A stretch of 64,000 bases of DNA from Schlesneria sphaerica (GCF_044336245.1 NZ_CP172346.1:6510001-6574000); one strand, 5' to 3'; counted from the first letter of the stretch, positions 26,780-35,021 are shown. Numbers and translations are program-made. Notes: generated by a model from the letters alone, not told the origin.

Positions 26780-28219
26780 TTACTTCAATTTGGGTTTGCG
26801 ATTGTCGTAATCGTGGTAGTAACCCACTTCGACGTTCTCGAGCACACCGACGGCATCGTCGGTCAGGACCGCCAGAGAGAAGTATAGAGTCAGCAGGTAC
26901 GAGGCGACGCCGAGGCTGTCGGTCCCCATCAGACGCGCCGAAAGGCTCGGCATGATTTCTCCGGGAATTCCCGCCTGGTGCAGACCCACCACACCCTGAT
27001 CCGCTTCACCGACCCGCAACAGCAGGATACTGGTCGTGCCGAACCACTGGTTTGACTGATAGCGACTCTTCATTTCCAGCTTGTCGCAGGGAACCAGAGG
27101 GACGCCGCGCCAGGTAATCACCGGGGTCCCGAACAACTGTGTTGTGACGGGTGGGACACCGCGCCAGGTACATTCCCGTTCAAATGCCGCGATCGCTTTC
27201 GGGTGAGCCAGGAAGAAGGCGGGCTTTTTCCAGACGAGCGCCAGCAGTTCGTCCAGATCGTCGGGAGTCGGTGCACCGTAGCGAGTGCTGATTCGCATGG
27301 CGGGATCAACCGAGTGGATCAGGCCGAACTTGGTGCTGTTGATCAGTTCCCATTCCTGACGTTCTTTAATCCCTTCGATCGTTAGCCGCATCTGTTCGGC
27401 AAGTTGATCGAACGGCCCGTTGTAGAGATCGGAGACGCGGGTATGAACGCGGACGATGGTCTGCACGGCCGAGAGTGAGTACTCGCGCGGATTGGCCGAA
27501 TAGTCGACAAAGGTCTCGGGGATTTCCATGTTTTCGGCAAACCCGGACACCAGATCGATGTTTCGTTCGCCATACCGATTGACGGTGGAACGAAGTTCCA
27601 GGTGTTCCTTGATCGCTTTACGAAAGTCTTCATTCAGATTGGGAAGTTCCTGCAGAACTGCGTCCAGATCCTTGCGCGAGAACGTCAGCAACACGCAGGG
27701 AGTAATCGTCCGCACGGTCACATCGGACCGCTTTTCCGAGACCAGATCGGTCTCGCCGAAGAATTCCCCTTCGTTCAGCAGTGCGATTCGCAGATTGCTG
27801 CCATGGACGCCCTTGCTGAGGACTTCGACCTGACCCTGAGCGATGATGAAGAACTTGCTGCGATCTTCCCCTTCGACCAGCAGCTTGTTTCCCAGTGAGA
27901 CGGTTTCGGTTTTGAATCGACTCGACATCCGGGCGATGATCGCATCAGGCAGCCGGGAAAACAGCGGCACGCTACGAAGTGCTTCAGGAGGAAACGAGGC
28001 GATGTCGCCATTTAGTTCGACACCGATCCGTTCGGCCTTGGAAAGCTCGACCTTGGTTCGGTTCACGCGGAAGGTACCGCCGTTGACCTGCACCCACGGA
28101 AGTAGGCTGAGCATCCAGCGGGGCGTGATCGACATCATCTTGGGTGATGTCTTCGTGGTCGTTGCCAGGTTCCGGGCAACCGACGTGGTCACGCTGCGCT
28201 GCAGTAGGTTATCCGACAT
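26780..28219 (-). CDS. Family 2B-type encapsulin shell protein 2 (with cNBD)
   Basis: A 479-residue HK97-fold shell-type protein of the SrpI/Family 2 class. The N-arm (MSDNLLQRSVTTSVARNLAT) is followed by an inserted cyclic-nucleotide-binding domain at ~82-205 (FFIIAQGQVEVLS, then GEFFGETDLVSEKRSDVTVR). The capsid parts include NRYGERNIDLVSGFAEN, YSLSAVQTIVRVHTRVSDLY and a C-terminal stretch ending in VEVGYYHDYD. R164 sits where CRP uses its phosphate-binding Arg. It is closely similar to shell 1, so the pair is a tandem duplication. AAGGAG lies 9 bases before its start. It probably co-assembles with shell 1 around the desulfurase. Confidence 0.9.
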   Translation of the reverse strand: MSDNLLQRSVTTSVARNLATTTKTSPKMMSITPRWMLSLLPWVQVNGGTFRVNRTKVELSKAERIGVELNGDIASFPPEALRSVPLFSRLPDAIIARMSSRFKTETVSLGNKLLVEGEDRSKFFIIAQGQVEVLSKGVHGSNLRIALLNEGEFFGETDLVSEKRSDVTVRTITPCVLLTFSRKDLDAVLQELPNLNEDFRKAIKEHLELRSTVNRYGERNIDLVSGFAENMEIPETFVDYSANPREYSLSAVQTIVRVHTRVSDLYNGPFDQLAEQMRLTIEGIKERQEWELINSTKFGLIHSVDPAMRISTRYGAPTPDDLDELLALVWKKPAFFLAHPKAIAAFERECTWRGVPPVTTQLFGTPVITWRGVPLVPCDKLEMKSRYQSNQWFGTTSILLLRVGEADQGVVGLHQAGIPGEIMPSLSARLMGTDSLGVASYLLTLYFSLAVLTDDAVGVLENVEVGYYHDYDNRKPKLK

Positions 28220-28393
28220 ACTCCAAAACTCCTTTGTTCGTCTCTGCTATGAAATTGAAATCTGTATGAGGTCAGTCGGATTGGGATTTACGGGCAGGCC
28301 GCTGTTTCGGATTCCCTCGCCCTACCCTCAGCAAAGTTGGAAAAGACCTTTCGAGACTGACTCTCGAAAGAGGCGTGACCGGTGCGGACGGAC

Positions 28394-29857
28394 TTAGATC
28401 CCCAGGCCGTGCTCGAAGCCGGACGGGCTGCGGTGGTCATAATCGTGGTAGTAGGCGACTTCGACGTTTTCGAGGACGCCGACGGCGTCGTCGGTCAGGA
28501 CAGCACAGGATGAGTAAAGCGAAAGCAGATAGGACGCGACTCCCATGCTGTCGGTGGCCATCAGCCGGGCAGACAGGCCCGGCATGATCTCGCCCGGAAT
28601 TCCGGTCTGGTGCAGTCCGACGACCCCCTGATCGGCTTCACCCACTCGCAGGAGGAGAATACTGGTGGTGCCGAACCGTTGATCGGTCTGGTAGCGTCGG
28701 CTCTTGCCAATCTCGAGCTTGTCGCAGGGAACCAGTGGGACGCCGCGCCATGTGATGACGGGAGTTCCAAACAGCATCATGGTTGCGGGTGGAACACCTC
28801 GCCACGTGCATTCCCGTTCGAAGGCCGCAATAGCGCGAGGATGTGCCAGGAAGAACGCTGGCTTTTTCCAGACTTGTGCCAGCAGCTCATCCAGGTCGTC
28901 TGGGGTAGGAGCCCCGTACCGGGTACTGATGCGCATGGCGGGATCGACCGAGTGCAACAGGCCAAATTTCTTGCTGTTGATGAGGTCCCATTCCTGACGT
29001 TCTTTAATCCCTTCGATCGTCAGCCGCATCTGCTCTTCCAACTGGTCATACGGACCATTGTACAAGTCAGAAACGCGGGTATGGACACGGACAATCGTCT
29101 GGATGGCCGCCAGCGAATACTCACGCGGGGTGGCCGAATAATCGACGAACGTCTCTGGAATTTCGACGTTCTCTGCGAATCCGGAAACGAGATCAATGTT
29201 TCGTTCACCGTAGCGATTCGTCGCGGAACGAAGGACGAGATGCTTATCGATCGCTTTCTGGAATTCCGCTTTGACGCTGGGCAACTCGTTCAGAACGGCA
29301 TCCAGATCCTTGCGTGAGAACGTGACGAGAACGCAGGGAGTCAGTGTTCGAATCGTGACGTCGGACTGTTTTTCAGAGACGAGATCGGCGTCACCGAAGA
29401 ACTCGCCTTCTGTCAGCAGAGCGATCCGCAGATTACTGCCGTGTGCTCCTTTGCTGAGGACCTCGACCTGCCCTTCAGCGATGATGAAGAACTTGTTTCC
29501 GTCCTTCCCTTCGACGACCAGTTCATTACCGAGCGACACGACTTCCGTTTTGAAGCGGCCCGCCATGCGGTTCGTGATATCGCCGGGCAGATGCGAAAAG
29601 AACGGGACCTTGCGCAGGTCGTCAGGAGAGAATGTTGCGGCGCCATCGACAAAATCGACGTCGATTCGTTCGGCCTTCGAAAGTTCGACCTTTGTCCGGT
29701 TCACGCGGTAGGTCCCGCCGTTCACCTGCACCCAGGGAAGCAGCCTCAGCAGCCACCGGGGTGTGATCGACATCATCTTGGGTGATGTCTTGGTCGTGGT
29801 TGTCAGATTTCTGGCAACAGCTGTCGTGACGCTACGCTGCAGAAGATTGTCGGACAC
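28394..29857 (-). CDS. Family 2B-type encapsulin shell protein 1 (with cNBD)
   Basis: A 487-residue paralogue of shell 2. I chose the GTG at 29857 because GGAAGGG lies 5 bases upstream and the product then starts SDNLLQRSVTTAVARNL, aligned with shell 2. An open frame to 29890 would add 11 unsupported residues. The cNBD spans ~82-205, but residue 164 is Gln (EKQSDVTIR), not Arg as in shell 2. The rest of the HK97-type sequence is nearly parallel. The C-terminus is longer (HRSPSGFEHGLGI). It lies downstream of cysK and upstream of shell 2 on the same strand. Confidence 0.9.
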   Translation of the reverse strand: MSDNLLQRSVTTAVARNLTTTTKTSPKMMSITPRWLLRLLPWVQVNGGTYRVNRTKVELSKAERIDVDFVDGAATFSPDDLRKVPFFSHLPGDITNRMAGRFKTEVVSLGNELVVEGKDGNKFFIIAEGQVEVLSKGAHGSNLRIALLTEGEFFGDADLVSEKQSDVTIRTLTPCVLVTFSRKDLDAVLNELPSVKAEFQKAIDKHLVLRSATNRYGERNIDLVSGFAENVEIPETFVDYSATPREYSLAAIQTIVRVHTRVSDLYNGPYDQLEEQMRLTIEGIKERQEWDLINSKKFGLLHSVDPAMRISTRYGAPTPDDLDELLAQVWKKPAFFLAHPRAIAAFERECTWRGVPPATMMLFGTPVITWRGVPLVPCDKLEIGKSRRYQTDQRFGTTSILLLRVGEADQGVVGLHQTGIPGEIMPGLSARLMATDSMGVASYLLSLYSSCAVLTDDAVGVLENVEVAYYHDYDHRSPSGFEHGLGI

Positions 29858-30096
29858 GGAAACCCTTCCCGAAATGGCGATACTGACCAAGTCCCGTTTA
29901 GCGATGTTCGATTTAAGGATCTGTCAGCGTCGTTGCGTTTGAGTTCAGAAATTGAATGAAGCCTGAGCCGGGTTCTCAAATCGCTGGTGAATGCGAAATC
30001 ATTTGTACAGCAAGCGAACTTGAGCGTAAACGGGACGGAATGCCCGCGTGTTCCCCGACTCAAAATGGGTACCTTGTGCTTGGAAGGCGCGGACAC

Positions 30097-31032
30097 TTAG
30101 CCCGGCAGATCGTTGTCGAACAGCGGCGTTGAGAGGTAGCGTTCACCGCTGTCGGGCAGGATCGTCACGATTGTTTTCCCTGCCGCTTCGGGCCGTCTTG
30201 CGACCTTCAATGCGGCGGCCATTGCGGCTCCGCAACTGATGCCGCACGAGATTCCTTCCCGTTTCATCAGCAACTTGGCGGTTTCAATCGCTTCGTCATC
30301 GGTGACCTGGATCACCTCGTCAACGACACTGCGGTCGAAGTTGTCAGGGACGAATCCTGCGCCGATCCCCTGAATCTTGTGTCGACCGGGCGAGCCCCCC
30401 GAGAGGACAGGACTGGCCAGTGGCTCCACAGCGATTGATTGAATTGGCAGTTGCTTCTGTTGCTTCAGAAAGCGGGATACACCACTGATCGTTCCCCCCG
30501 TGCCGACACCGGCGACAAGGTAGTCGATTTTCCCAGTGGTGTCGTCGTAGATCTCCGGCCCCGTGGTTTTGAAATGGATCTCGGGATTGGCGGGATTCTT
30601 AAATTGCTGCGGCATATACCAGCCCGGCTGGGTCGACAGTTCTTCGGCCCTGGCGATGGCCCCCTTCATACCGTCGGCACCGGGTGTCAAAAGCAGATTC
30701 GCCCCGAAGCTGCGCAGCATGGCCCGCCGTTCGATCGACATGGTTTCCGGCATCGTCAACGTGAGCTGATATCCGCGAGCGGCACAGACAAAGGCGAGTG
30801 CGATTCCCGTATTGCCGCTGGTCGGTTCGACCACATGCATGCCCGGCTTCAATTTGCCGCTTGCTTCGGCCTCCCAGATCATCGCAGCACCGATCCGGCA
30901 CTTGACGCTGTAGGCGGGGTTCCGTCCCTCGATCTTGGCGAGAATCGTGACGTCGAGTCCTTCCGTCAATCGGTTGATCCGGATCAGCGGAGTACGACCG
31001 ATGGATTCTGAGTTGTCTTTAAACAACGGCAT
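30097..31032 (-). CDS. cysK: Cysteine synthase A (O-acetylserine sulfhydrylase)
   Basis: A 311-residue fold-type II PLP enzyme making cysteine from O-acetylserine and sulfide. K44 in NPAYSVKCRIG is the PLP lysine, EPTSGNTGI is the substrate loop, GTGGTISGVSRFLK binds phosphate, and the C-terminal ILPDSGERYLSTPLF block is typical of CysK. It is the first gene of the operon cysK-shell 1-shell 2-desulfurase. A sigma70-like promoter and a dyad motif lie just upstream. The product of this enzyme is the substrate of the desulfurase at the operon's end. Confidence 0.95.
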   Translation of the reverse strand: MPLFKDNSESIGRTPLIRINRLTEGLDVTILAKIEGRNPAYSVKCRIGAAMIWEAEASGKLKPGMHVVEPTSGNTGIALAFVCAARGYQLTLTMPETMSIERRAMLRSFGANLLLTPGADGMKGAIARAEELSTQPGWYMPQQFKNPANPEIHFKTTGPEIYDDTTGKIDYLVAGVGTGGTISGVSRFLKQQKQLPIQSIAVEPLASPVLSGGSPGRHKIQGIGAGFVPDNFDRSVVDEVIQVTDDEAIETAKLLMKREGISCGISCGAAMAAALKVARRPEAAGKTIVTILPDSGERYLSTPLFDNDLPG

Positions 31033-31086
31033 GCTTGCGGCCCTGCTTGCAAATGGGGAATGTCCCAGTCGTGAAAAAATCGCACC

Positions 31087-31101
31087 TCACGCGATACGTG
31101 A
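31087..31101 (-). repeat. 15-bp inverted repeat in the cysK leader
   Basis: On the minus strand TCACG-TATCG-CGTGA is a perfect 5-bp dyad with a 5-base spacer. It partly overlaps the GTGATATTTCAC motif at 31098-31109. It lies at about +15 to +29 from the predicted start site, so it may be part of a compound operator. Confidence 0.45.
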
Positions 31102-31109
31102 AATATCAC
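31098..31109 (-). promoter_or_regulatory. Dyad motif GTGATATTTCAC (shared with the cysE-type operon)
   Basis: GTGA-N4-TCAC lies 13 bases downstream of the -10 box of the cysK promoter. An 11/12-identical copy follows the promoter at 34176-34204. The position over the early transcribed region suits a repressor operator. The protein that binds is not known. Confidence 0.6.
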
Positions 31110-31121
31110 CGTGCGAGTGGG

Positions 31122-31150
31122 ATATTAATGGGCGTGTTTTACCCTGTCAA
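31122..31150 (-). promoter_or_regulatory. Sigma70-type promoter of the cysK-encapsulin operon
   Basis: On the minus strand a consensus TTGACA (31150-31145) is followed after exactly 17 bases by TAATAT (31127-31122). The predicted start is near 31115, giving an 80-base leader before cysK. Confidence 0.7.
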
Positions 31151-31426
31151 GCAATGGTGTTTCGCAATAATTGACAGATCGATGCCGCAGTTGAGGCCTC
31201 GAAGAAGGAAAAATCGACTGTGATAGTGCGACTTTTTGAGTGTCGGTGGAGGCGCCTTGCGCCGAGTGGCCCGTCAAGTCGGGTGATGACCCCTAGGTCT
31301 CGCGCGGGGCGGCGAAACTCCAGGGGATTTTCGATTGCCGAATCTCTCACACGTCAGCCGGCTTTCAACACGATCGGGCGGTGTTAAGACGTCGGCCTGT
31401 CACCTGGGAAGTGAGGAGATCTGCAC

Positions 31427-32962
31427 TCACGGCCGGCGCGAATCGCGGAAGCGGAAGGAAAAGAAGTCGGCATCTTTCATTGCGACTCGCATGCGGACTG
31501 GCTTGCCTGCGATGGTTTTGAGCGACGTGCCGGCTTTCCATGTCACGACGCGGTCAAGTTCATTACCAATCTGCTCCTGGCATTCCTCAAGACTGAAGCC
31601 TGGGATCGGCGTTCCGTCCAGGTTCTGCAACTCGAAGTACAGGCCCCCTGCGGCGGATGTGGAGAAGTTGATTTCGAGTTCGTCGCCAGAAAACGTCAAT
31701 GGTTTCGTCAGTAGTTCGCCTTGTTTGACGCCCGCTCGGAGGGAGGTGAAGCCATCAAGACGCAGGGTGTAGCGACGGACATGGGACGTCGGTTGGGCAT
31801 AGTCCTGATTCACGTACAAAGAGAGTTCTGCCGGTCCTGTTTGCGCCAGATTCAGCGCAGGATAGTTGGTTCGTGAGACCCAGTTCTGGGGGCCGATGCC
31901 GGGGCGTAAAAATCCTTCCAGAAAGGTCCGGTCGTAGGTGTTGCCTCCGCGTGACGACATGAAGACAGCGTCCGACGTGTCGTTGAAATAAGTGGGCGAG
32001 ACCTTGATGGCGGCTGCCTGCTGCTCATTCAGTACCTGTCGGCCTTCGAAGAATCGGGCAGCGATTGCCAGGTAGAGATGCGGGGCACGTGGATAGGGGG
32101 ACGTCTGATTGGTGTAGAGATGCTCAACCGGGGCGGCGGTGATCGAGTTCCCATCGTCGTGAACCTGTTTCATCATGACGGCTGCCGACCAGTTCCGAAA
32201 ATCTTCGCTCGTTGAACGGGCTATGCGGCGGACTCCATCCCAGACCCGAAAGTAACAGACATAGCAGTTTTCTGTCTCGGACCAGAAGACGAGGTTTTGC
32301 GAATCGAACAGATGGTCGAATCGGAACGGCATCTGTTTGCCGGACAGAATTGGCTCATCCTGGATTTTGACCCATTTCAAACCGTCGGCCGAACTGTAGG
32401 CGAACAGTTCTTTGCCGGTTCCTCCCACCCCCTTGTAACGTTCTTCGGGGGGGACGCCCGGGCGTGTATCGAGCATGGGACAGAAGTTATGTGTGACCGG
32501 CGCGACGTTGGCCAGCACGATATTGTTGGCAGTCGTCCCCGCGTATTCGAACAGGCCCAGTTTGGGTTTCGTCCAGGTGATTCCATCAGGGGATTCGGCG
32601 ACACACGTTCGTTCGTGCTCACTGCCGTCCAGACCCGGTTCCGAGATGCCGCGGTAGTACATACGGAACTTGGCGTGATCCTGAATGATCGTCGTGTAGC
32701 CAGCGTGAGGTCCTTCCCAGCGGGCGTCGAAATGAAGCACAGGTCCTTCATCGTGCGGCGCGTGAAGCTGAAGGTGCGCGTTCGACAGTCGCTCGATCAG
32801 GAGGCGATCGACGAACAGTTCACGTCGTGTTCCCAGGGCGATTGGATCAGCGGCTGTCGCCGATTGCGATAGACGCTGATCGACGGGCCCGCAAAACGCC
32901 GCTAGGAAAAGGATCGACTGCACAACAAGAAAACGGCGGGATGACGGGCTGGTTTGCTTCAT
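31427..32962 (-). CDS. Secreted glycosidase-like beta-propeller protein
   Basis: A 511-residue exported protein. The N-terminus (RRFLVVQSILFLAAFCG) is a signal peptide. Repeated blade-like units such as FRMYYRGISEPG, CVAESPDGITWTKPKLGLFE and FAYSSADGLKWVKIQD resemble five-bladed propellers of the GH32/GH43/GH130 type. I did not identify the catalytic residues with confidence, so activity is uncertain. Similar secreted proteins are common in planctomycetes, which degrade polysaccharides. It is upstream of cysK on the same strand but separated by 394 bases with its own promoter region. Confidence 0.7.
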   Translation of the reverse strand: MKQTSPSSRRFLVVQSILFLAAFCGPVDQRLSQSATAADPIALGTRRELFVDRLLIERLSNAHLQLHAPHDEGPVLHFDARWEGPHAGYTTIIQDHAKFRMYYRGISEPGLDGSEHERTCVAESPDGITWTKPKLGLFEYAGTTANNIVLANVAPVTHNFCPMLDTRPGVPPEERYKGVGGTGKELFAYSSADGLKWVKIQDEPILSGKQMPFRFDHLFDSQNLVFWSETENCYVCYFRVWDGVRRIARSTSEDFRNWSAAVMMKQVHDDGNSITAAPVEHLYTNQTSPYPRAPHLYLAIAARFFEGRQVLNEQQAAAIKVSPTYFNDTSDAVFMSSRGGNTYDRTFLEGFLRPGIGPQNWVSRTNYPALNLAQTGPAELSLYVNQDYAQPTSHVRRYTLRLDGFTSLRAGVKQGELLTKPLTFSGDELEINFSTSAAGGLYFELQNLDGTPIPGFSLEECQEQIGNELDRVVTWKAGTSLKTIAGKPVRMRVAMKDADFFSFRFRDSRRP

Positions 32963-33119
32963 GTTTTACACGATCCCCGGCATGAGTTCGGTGTCTGTCA
33001 GCGGGAGCGGTTGGTATAACCTGCCCGTGTCGTACTGCGCGTTGTAGAGATGATCGAGCAGTCTAAACGGTTTCGAATCGACTGCCAACGAGCCTGTCTC
33101 AGATCCCCTTCTGATAGAC

Positions 33120-33833
33120 ATGACCAGGGAACCACAGATCATGAAGAGCTACGTGGAATCGTTCGAGCATGGGCCGGGTGGGTGGTTCGGCTGGGTCGAT
33201 AACGCTCGAGGACCCAAGGCGCTCGAACGGGGGCAAAGCACGGTCATTTCACGCAGTCCCTGGTGGATTGATTACAACCACGCTCCCCCTGGCGCGGGTT
33301 ACATGCATTTGCTTTTTATGCTGCTGACGAGTGGTCATCCCGGCGAGTATCAGCGTGAGGTGAGTGGCGAGAATCAGTTTACCAAAAGTGGGTTCGGAAC
33401 CGACTTCACGAATGCCGAGTTGACGTTTCGTTTGAAGGGAGAACTGCGCGCACTCGACACTGAGCTTTACCTGCTGATTCAGGGAATCCATAACGGCATC
33501 TGCACCGGTTGGATTCTGACCGGGCAGCCGATCAAGGTGACAGAGGAGTGGTCAGAGCAGCGAATCACGGCGGTGCCCGACGAATCTCAATGGACGTGCC
33601 TGGGAAGTCGCCATGATCGCAGTGACTTCTATGGCCGAACCCCTTTGAAGACGGTGCTGGGGGATGTCAACGCGGATATCCTGCTCGTGCTGTATCCCCT
33701 GGACATTGCTCCGATGGGACCACTGGAGGGGGACCCTCATCTGCTGCGTCCCGAGAAGGACTATCCCGTGTGGCGCAGTCGCCTGCCAGAAGGTTATGTG
33801 GTGCTGGACGAAGTGCGTATTGAAAAGACCTGA
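33120..33833 (+). CDS. Hypothetical protein, jellyroll-like, 237 aa
   Basis: A 237-residue soluble protein starting MTREPQIMKSYVESFEHG. A second ATG at 33141 has the better ribosome site (AGGGA), so the true start may be there (230 aa). The opening (ESFEHGPGGWFGWVDNARG) and later strands (LTFRLKGELRALDTELYLLI) suggest a carbohydrate-binding-like beta sandwich. No signal peptide was seen. It is divergent from the propeller protein at 31427-32962, which may share its regulation and substrate. Function is unknown. Confidence 0.65.
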   Translation: MTREPQIMKSYVESFEHGPGGWFGWVDNARGPKALERGQSTVISRSPWWIDYNHAPPGAGYMHLLFMLLTSGHPGEYQREVSGENQFTKSGFGTDFTNAELTFRLKGELRALDTELYLLIQGIHNGICTGWILTGQPIKVTEEWSEQRITAVPDESQWTCLGSRHDRSDFYGRTPLKTVLGDVNADILLVLYPLDIAPMGPLEGDPHLLRPEKDYPVWRSRLPEGYVVLDEVRIEKT

Positions 33834-33851
33834 GTTTGAATCGGAATGAAT

Positions 33852-33905
33852 CTAGGGGTGGACCGCGCCGTTTGACTTCGGCGAATCTCTGGTCAAATCC
33901 CCTAG
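33852..33905. terminator. 54-base structured element after 33120-33833
   Basis: Three nested pairings are visible: CTAGGGG/CCCCTAG (outer), GACC/GGTC (middle) and GCCG/CGGC (inner). It begins 19 bases past the stop. It lacks a U-run, so it may be a terminator, a protective 3' structure or another structured RNA. Confidence 0.4.
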
Positions 33906-34175
33906 GCGAATGATTTGGGGCCTTGGAAGCATCGTGCACTGGCCGGGATCTCCGACAACAATTCTTTCCACACTATTACCTGTCAGGTCGAGATTGAATT
34001 TTGCTGAGTTGTGAACTTGTGTTCACTTTTTGCTCTGCGGAATGGCGGCCGGGACAGGCCCGCAGCGGCTCTCACCCCGCTCCTTCGGCGTAATTTCGTG
34101 CAATTTCTTTACGAGCGCGGACATTCGCTCAGTCCAGCTTTCCTTCAGCGGATCGCAATTTAGCAACAAGCTGAC

Positions 34176-34204
34176 TTGACATTCCGATCTTGAATGTCGA
34201 TAAT
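34176..34204 (+). promoter_or_regulatory. Sigma70-type promoter of the BON-yezD-cysE operon
   Basis: TTGACA (34176-34181), a 17-base spacer and GATAAT (34199-34204) form a near-consensus promoter. The predicted start is near 34211. No closer promoter to the BON-like gene was seen, so the mRNA should carry a long leader. Confidence 0.65.
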
Positions 34205-34231
34205 AAACCAACACTAAATTGGTGATAGATA

Positions 34232-34243
34232 GTGATCTTTCAC
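34232..34243 (+). promoter_or_regulatory. Dyad motif GTGATCTTTCAC (shared with the cysK operon)
   Basis: This motif matches the cysK-leader motif GTGATATTTCAC at 11 of 12 bases. It lies 28 bases past the -10 box. Half-sites GTGA/TCAC are separated by four bases. It could be the binding site of a sulfur- or cysteine-responsive regulator. Confidence 0.6.
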
Positions 34244-34301
34244 TGTGACCGGCAAACTCCGTTGTTCTGGCAGGGTCCCCGTCAAGGGGCCGCTCAAGAT
34301 C
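34234..34301 (+). promoter_or_regulatory. Candidate structured leader RNA
   Basis: GATCTT (34234-34239) can pair with AAGATC (34296-34301), enclosing a GG(T)CCCC-GTCAA-GGGGCC hairpin (34274-34291). The 5' strand of the outer stem also lies inside the AGTGA/TCACT dyad, so two exclusive folds are possible. It resembles an attenuator or riboswitch in layout, but it did not match the SAM riboswitch consensus I know. Confidence 0.3.
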
Positions 34302-34592
34302 CTGGATGGATTCCAATGACACCATTGCTTGCGGAGAAACGAATTCAGACAGAGAAGTTCGCAGCCCCTGTCTCGGGGATGCGGCTTTCGTGCGTGAGTC
34401 AATTCACCTTACAAAGCCGCCATTCCATCAATCGCGCTGCGTGGAAGACGATCCGCTGTTGTCGACCGGACGGCGAATCCCCTTCTTCATGATTCTTCGA
34501 CGGCTTGAAGAGCCGCGAACTTCTTTTCTTTAGCCGCGTCCTGTTGGACGGAAAGTAGTCCCAGGCTCTCGCGGTTCAGTCCAGGTGAATTC

Positions 34593-34946
34593 ATGGTTGC
34601 AGCAAATCATCTCTATCAGTCGGTCACAAATTTTGAGACCGGAACCCGTGTTACGAAAACTTTGATGAGCTACGACGACGCTCGCTTTCGACGTGTCAAC
34701 GCTGTGGCGTTCTGCGGGATTGTCGAACTGTCGGGTCAGGTTGCCACGTACTTCGACAAACTGCTGGCGATCGGCATCGCAGAAAAGGTGGATGGCGTAT
34801 CGACGGTGGTGGAGTCAATCCGGATCCATTCAGCCGGTCATTCAGTGCGTGACGGCCTGGATTCGCAGTATCACATGCAGGCGGAAGCACCTCCCGCGGT
34901 GGGGGACGAGGGCTTTTGCAGGAGATTCGACCTGCCGCATGAGTGA
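34593..34946 (+). CDS. BON-domain-like small protein
   Basis: A 117-residue protein with AGGTG five bases before its ATG. The middle (VAFCGIVELSGQVATYFDKL and VDGVSTVVESIRIH) has the BON pattern: a strand, a glycine turn, a helix, and a VxGVxxVxxxI strand. BON domains bind lipids or surfaces or act as small modules in stress proteins. It has no signal peptide. It is first in a run with yezD and the serine acetyltransferase, so a sulfur-linked role is likely by context only. The C-terminal 30 residues are unassigned. Confidence 0.65.
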   Translation: MVAANHLYQSVTNFETGTRVTKTLMSYDDARFRRVNAVAFCGIVELSGQVATYFDKLLAIGIAEKVDGVSTVVESIRIHSAGHSVRDGLDSQYHMQAEAPPAVGDEGFCRRFDLPHE

Positions 34947-35021
34947 ACAGTCACCCCTTGTTTGACCGCTTGAATTGTTTTTTCGCACTAAAAGATCCTT
35001 TGTCCATTTGGGAGAATCGGG

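Larger units (their letters stand above)
31033..31426. other. 394-base intergenic region upstream of cysK
   Basis: The region between cysK and the preceding minus-strand gene. The first 120 bases hold the promoter and dyads listed separately. The remainder (31151-31426) shows no gene or clear structure. Confidence 0.5.
33834..34592 (+). other. 759-base intergenic region upstream of the BON-yezD-cysE operon
   Basis: The region holds the structured element 33852-33905, a promoter at 34176-34204, the shared dyad at 34232-34243, and a leader of about 380 bases before the BON-like gene. Small frames occur in the leader, including one from 34379 to 34492 whose 37-residue product contains a double cysteine (KTIRCCRPD). 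None has good evidence of translation. A CGTCC-TGTT-GGACG hairpin lies near 34539. Confidence 0.5.

Noticed and set aside
26780..29857. Phage major capsid proteins or transcription regulators of the CRP type
   Set aside because: The cNBD is inserted within a shell-type sequence, no DNA-binding helix-turn-helix follows it, and no phage genes are adjacent.
34225..34305. SAM riboswitch upstream of the sulfur operon
   Set aside because: A CCGGCAAA segment resembles part of the SAM-I/IV core, but the companion conserved segments and stem order do not fit.
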